64,000 nucleotides of DNA. It comes from Desulfocicer vacuolatum DSM 3385 (GTDB lineage Bacteria > Desulfobacterota > Desulfobacteria > Desulfobacterales > Desulfobacteraceae). Below the pieces are notes generated by a model. That model saw only the letters and a program-made list of their open reading frames with translations. It was not told where the DNA came from and made no database searches. Positions 63,900 through 64,000 of the stretch are shown one piece after another. The position numbers were made by a program, and so were the translations under genes. The stretch's first letter is position 1, and every line of letters begins with the position of its first letter. The DNA is taken from contig NZ_FWXY01000006.1 of NCBI RefSeq assembly GCF_900176365.1, positions 173,337 to 237,336 of the forward strand, written 5' to 3'.

Positions 63900-64000
63900 C
63901 TGGGTACTGGGTACTGGGTACTGGGTACTGGGTACTGGGTACTGGGTACTGGGTACTGGGTACTGGGTACTGGGTACTGGGTACTGGGTACTGGGTACTG
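63900..64000. repeat. heptanucleotide tandem repeat (CTGGGTA)n, continues past window end
   Basis: Perfect CTGGGTA units are repeated about 14.4 times to the window edge. A shorter copy of the same tract, with the same AAAGTAG lead-in, lies before mvhD (9462-9482), and a diverged TTTTGGGTTCTGGGTTTC run is at 36300-36320. The unit length of 7 bases is prone to slippage. Confidence 0.95.

Overview
The window reads as chromosomal DNA of a strictly anaerobic, sulfate-reducing deltaproteobacterium of the Desulfobacteraceae (Desulfobacterium/Desulforapulum-like). The evidence is an HdrA/Mvh-type electron-bifurcating hydrogenase locus, anaerobic (class III) ribonucleotide reductase, a corrinoid methyl-transfer operon, anaerobic benzimidazole (B12 lower ligand) genes and many large hybrid sensor kinases. 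The organism recodes two stop codons. Three genes carry in-frame UGA codons that I read as selenocysteine (hdrA, mvhD, mvhA). A tRNA-Pyl with a CUA anticodon, a PylSn protein and PylB show that UAG can be read as pyrrolysine. Consistent with this, only 3 of the 47 genes whose 3' end lies in the window stop at TAG.

Layout. 1-5.4 kb: a partial acyl-CoA synthetase and a Cache/PAS sensor kinase with its LuxR-type regulator (all minus strand). 5.4-13.6 kb: one minus-strand locus reading protease, hdrA(Sec, with an N-terminal helix-turn-helix), mvhD(Sec), an FrhB-like flavoprotein, mvhG and mvhA(Sec). 13.9-19.0 kb: fdhD, pylT, pylSn, a corrinoid protein and its methyltransferase behind a sigma-54 promoter, then pylB. 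19.4-23.4 kb: a tightly coupled minus-strand operon of unknown product: pyruvoyl decarboxylase of the SpeD/AdoMetDC fold, GNAT-like transferase, ATP-grasp ligase and type III PLP decarboxylase. 24.5-28.5 kb: a sigma-54 activator and a large MscS channel. 28.7-34.8 kb: an accessory, more AT-rich region with a winged-helix/ATPase pair and a DUF262-ATPase-unknown triplet that looks like a defence system. 34.9-43.1 kb: pyruvate kinase followed by four signalling proteins, one of which is a hybrid kinase lacking its catalytic His and a receiver Asp. 43.4-47.0 kb: a dienoyl-CoA reductase-like enzyme, a remnant of a SlyB-like lipoprotein, and glycerate kinase. 47.3-54.0 kb: small DNA-binding protein, gamma carbonic anhydrase, then a cobalamin riboswitch driving bzaC-bzaD-bzaE-like genes, and a NUDIX hydrolase. 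54.4-57.3 kb: NrdR-box-controlled nrdD-nrdG. 57.3-64.0 kb: HTH/periplasmic-binding-like regulator, two HD hydrolases, an exported protein, a TPR adenylate cyclase, an FmdB zinc ribbon, a thioredoxin-like protein and a heptanucleotide tandem repeat that runs off the end.

Between the genes lie two families of dispersed, hairpin-forming repeats. Type A is about 150-200 bp with a long stem showing compensatory changes between copies. Type B is about 95 bp with two hairpins. They are often joined, and several copies end just before the ribosome-binding site of the next gene. All coordinates of repeats are read by eye and approximate to a few bases.
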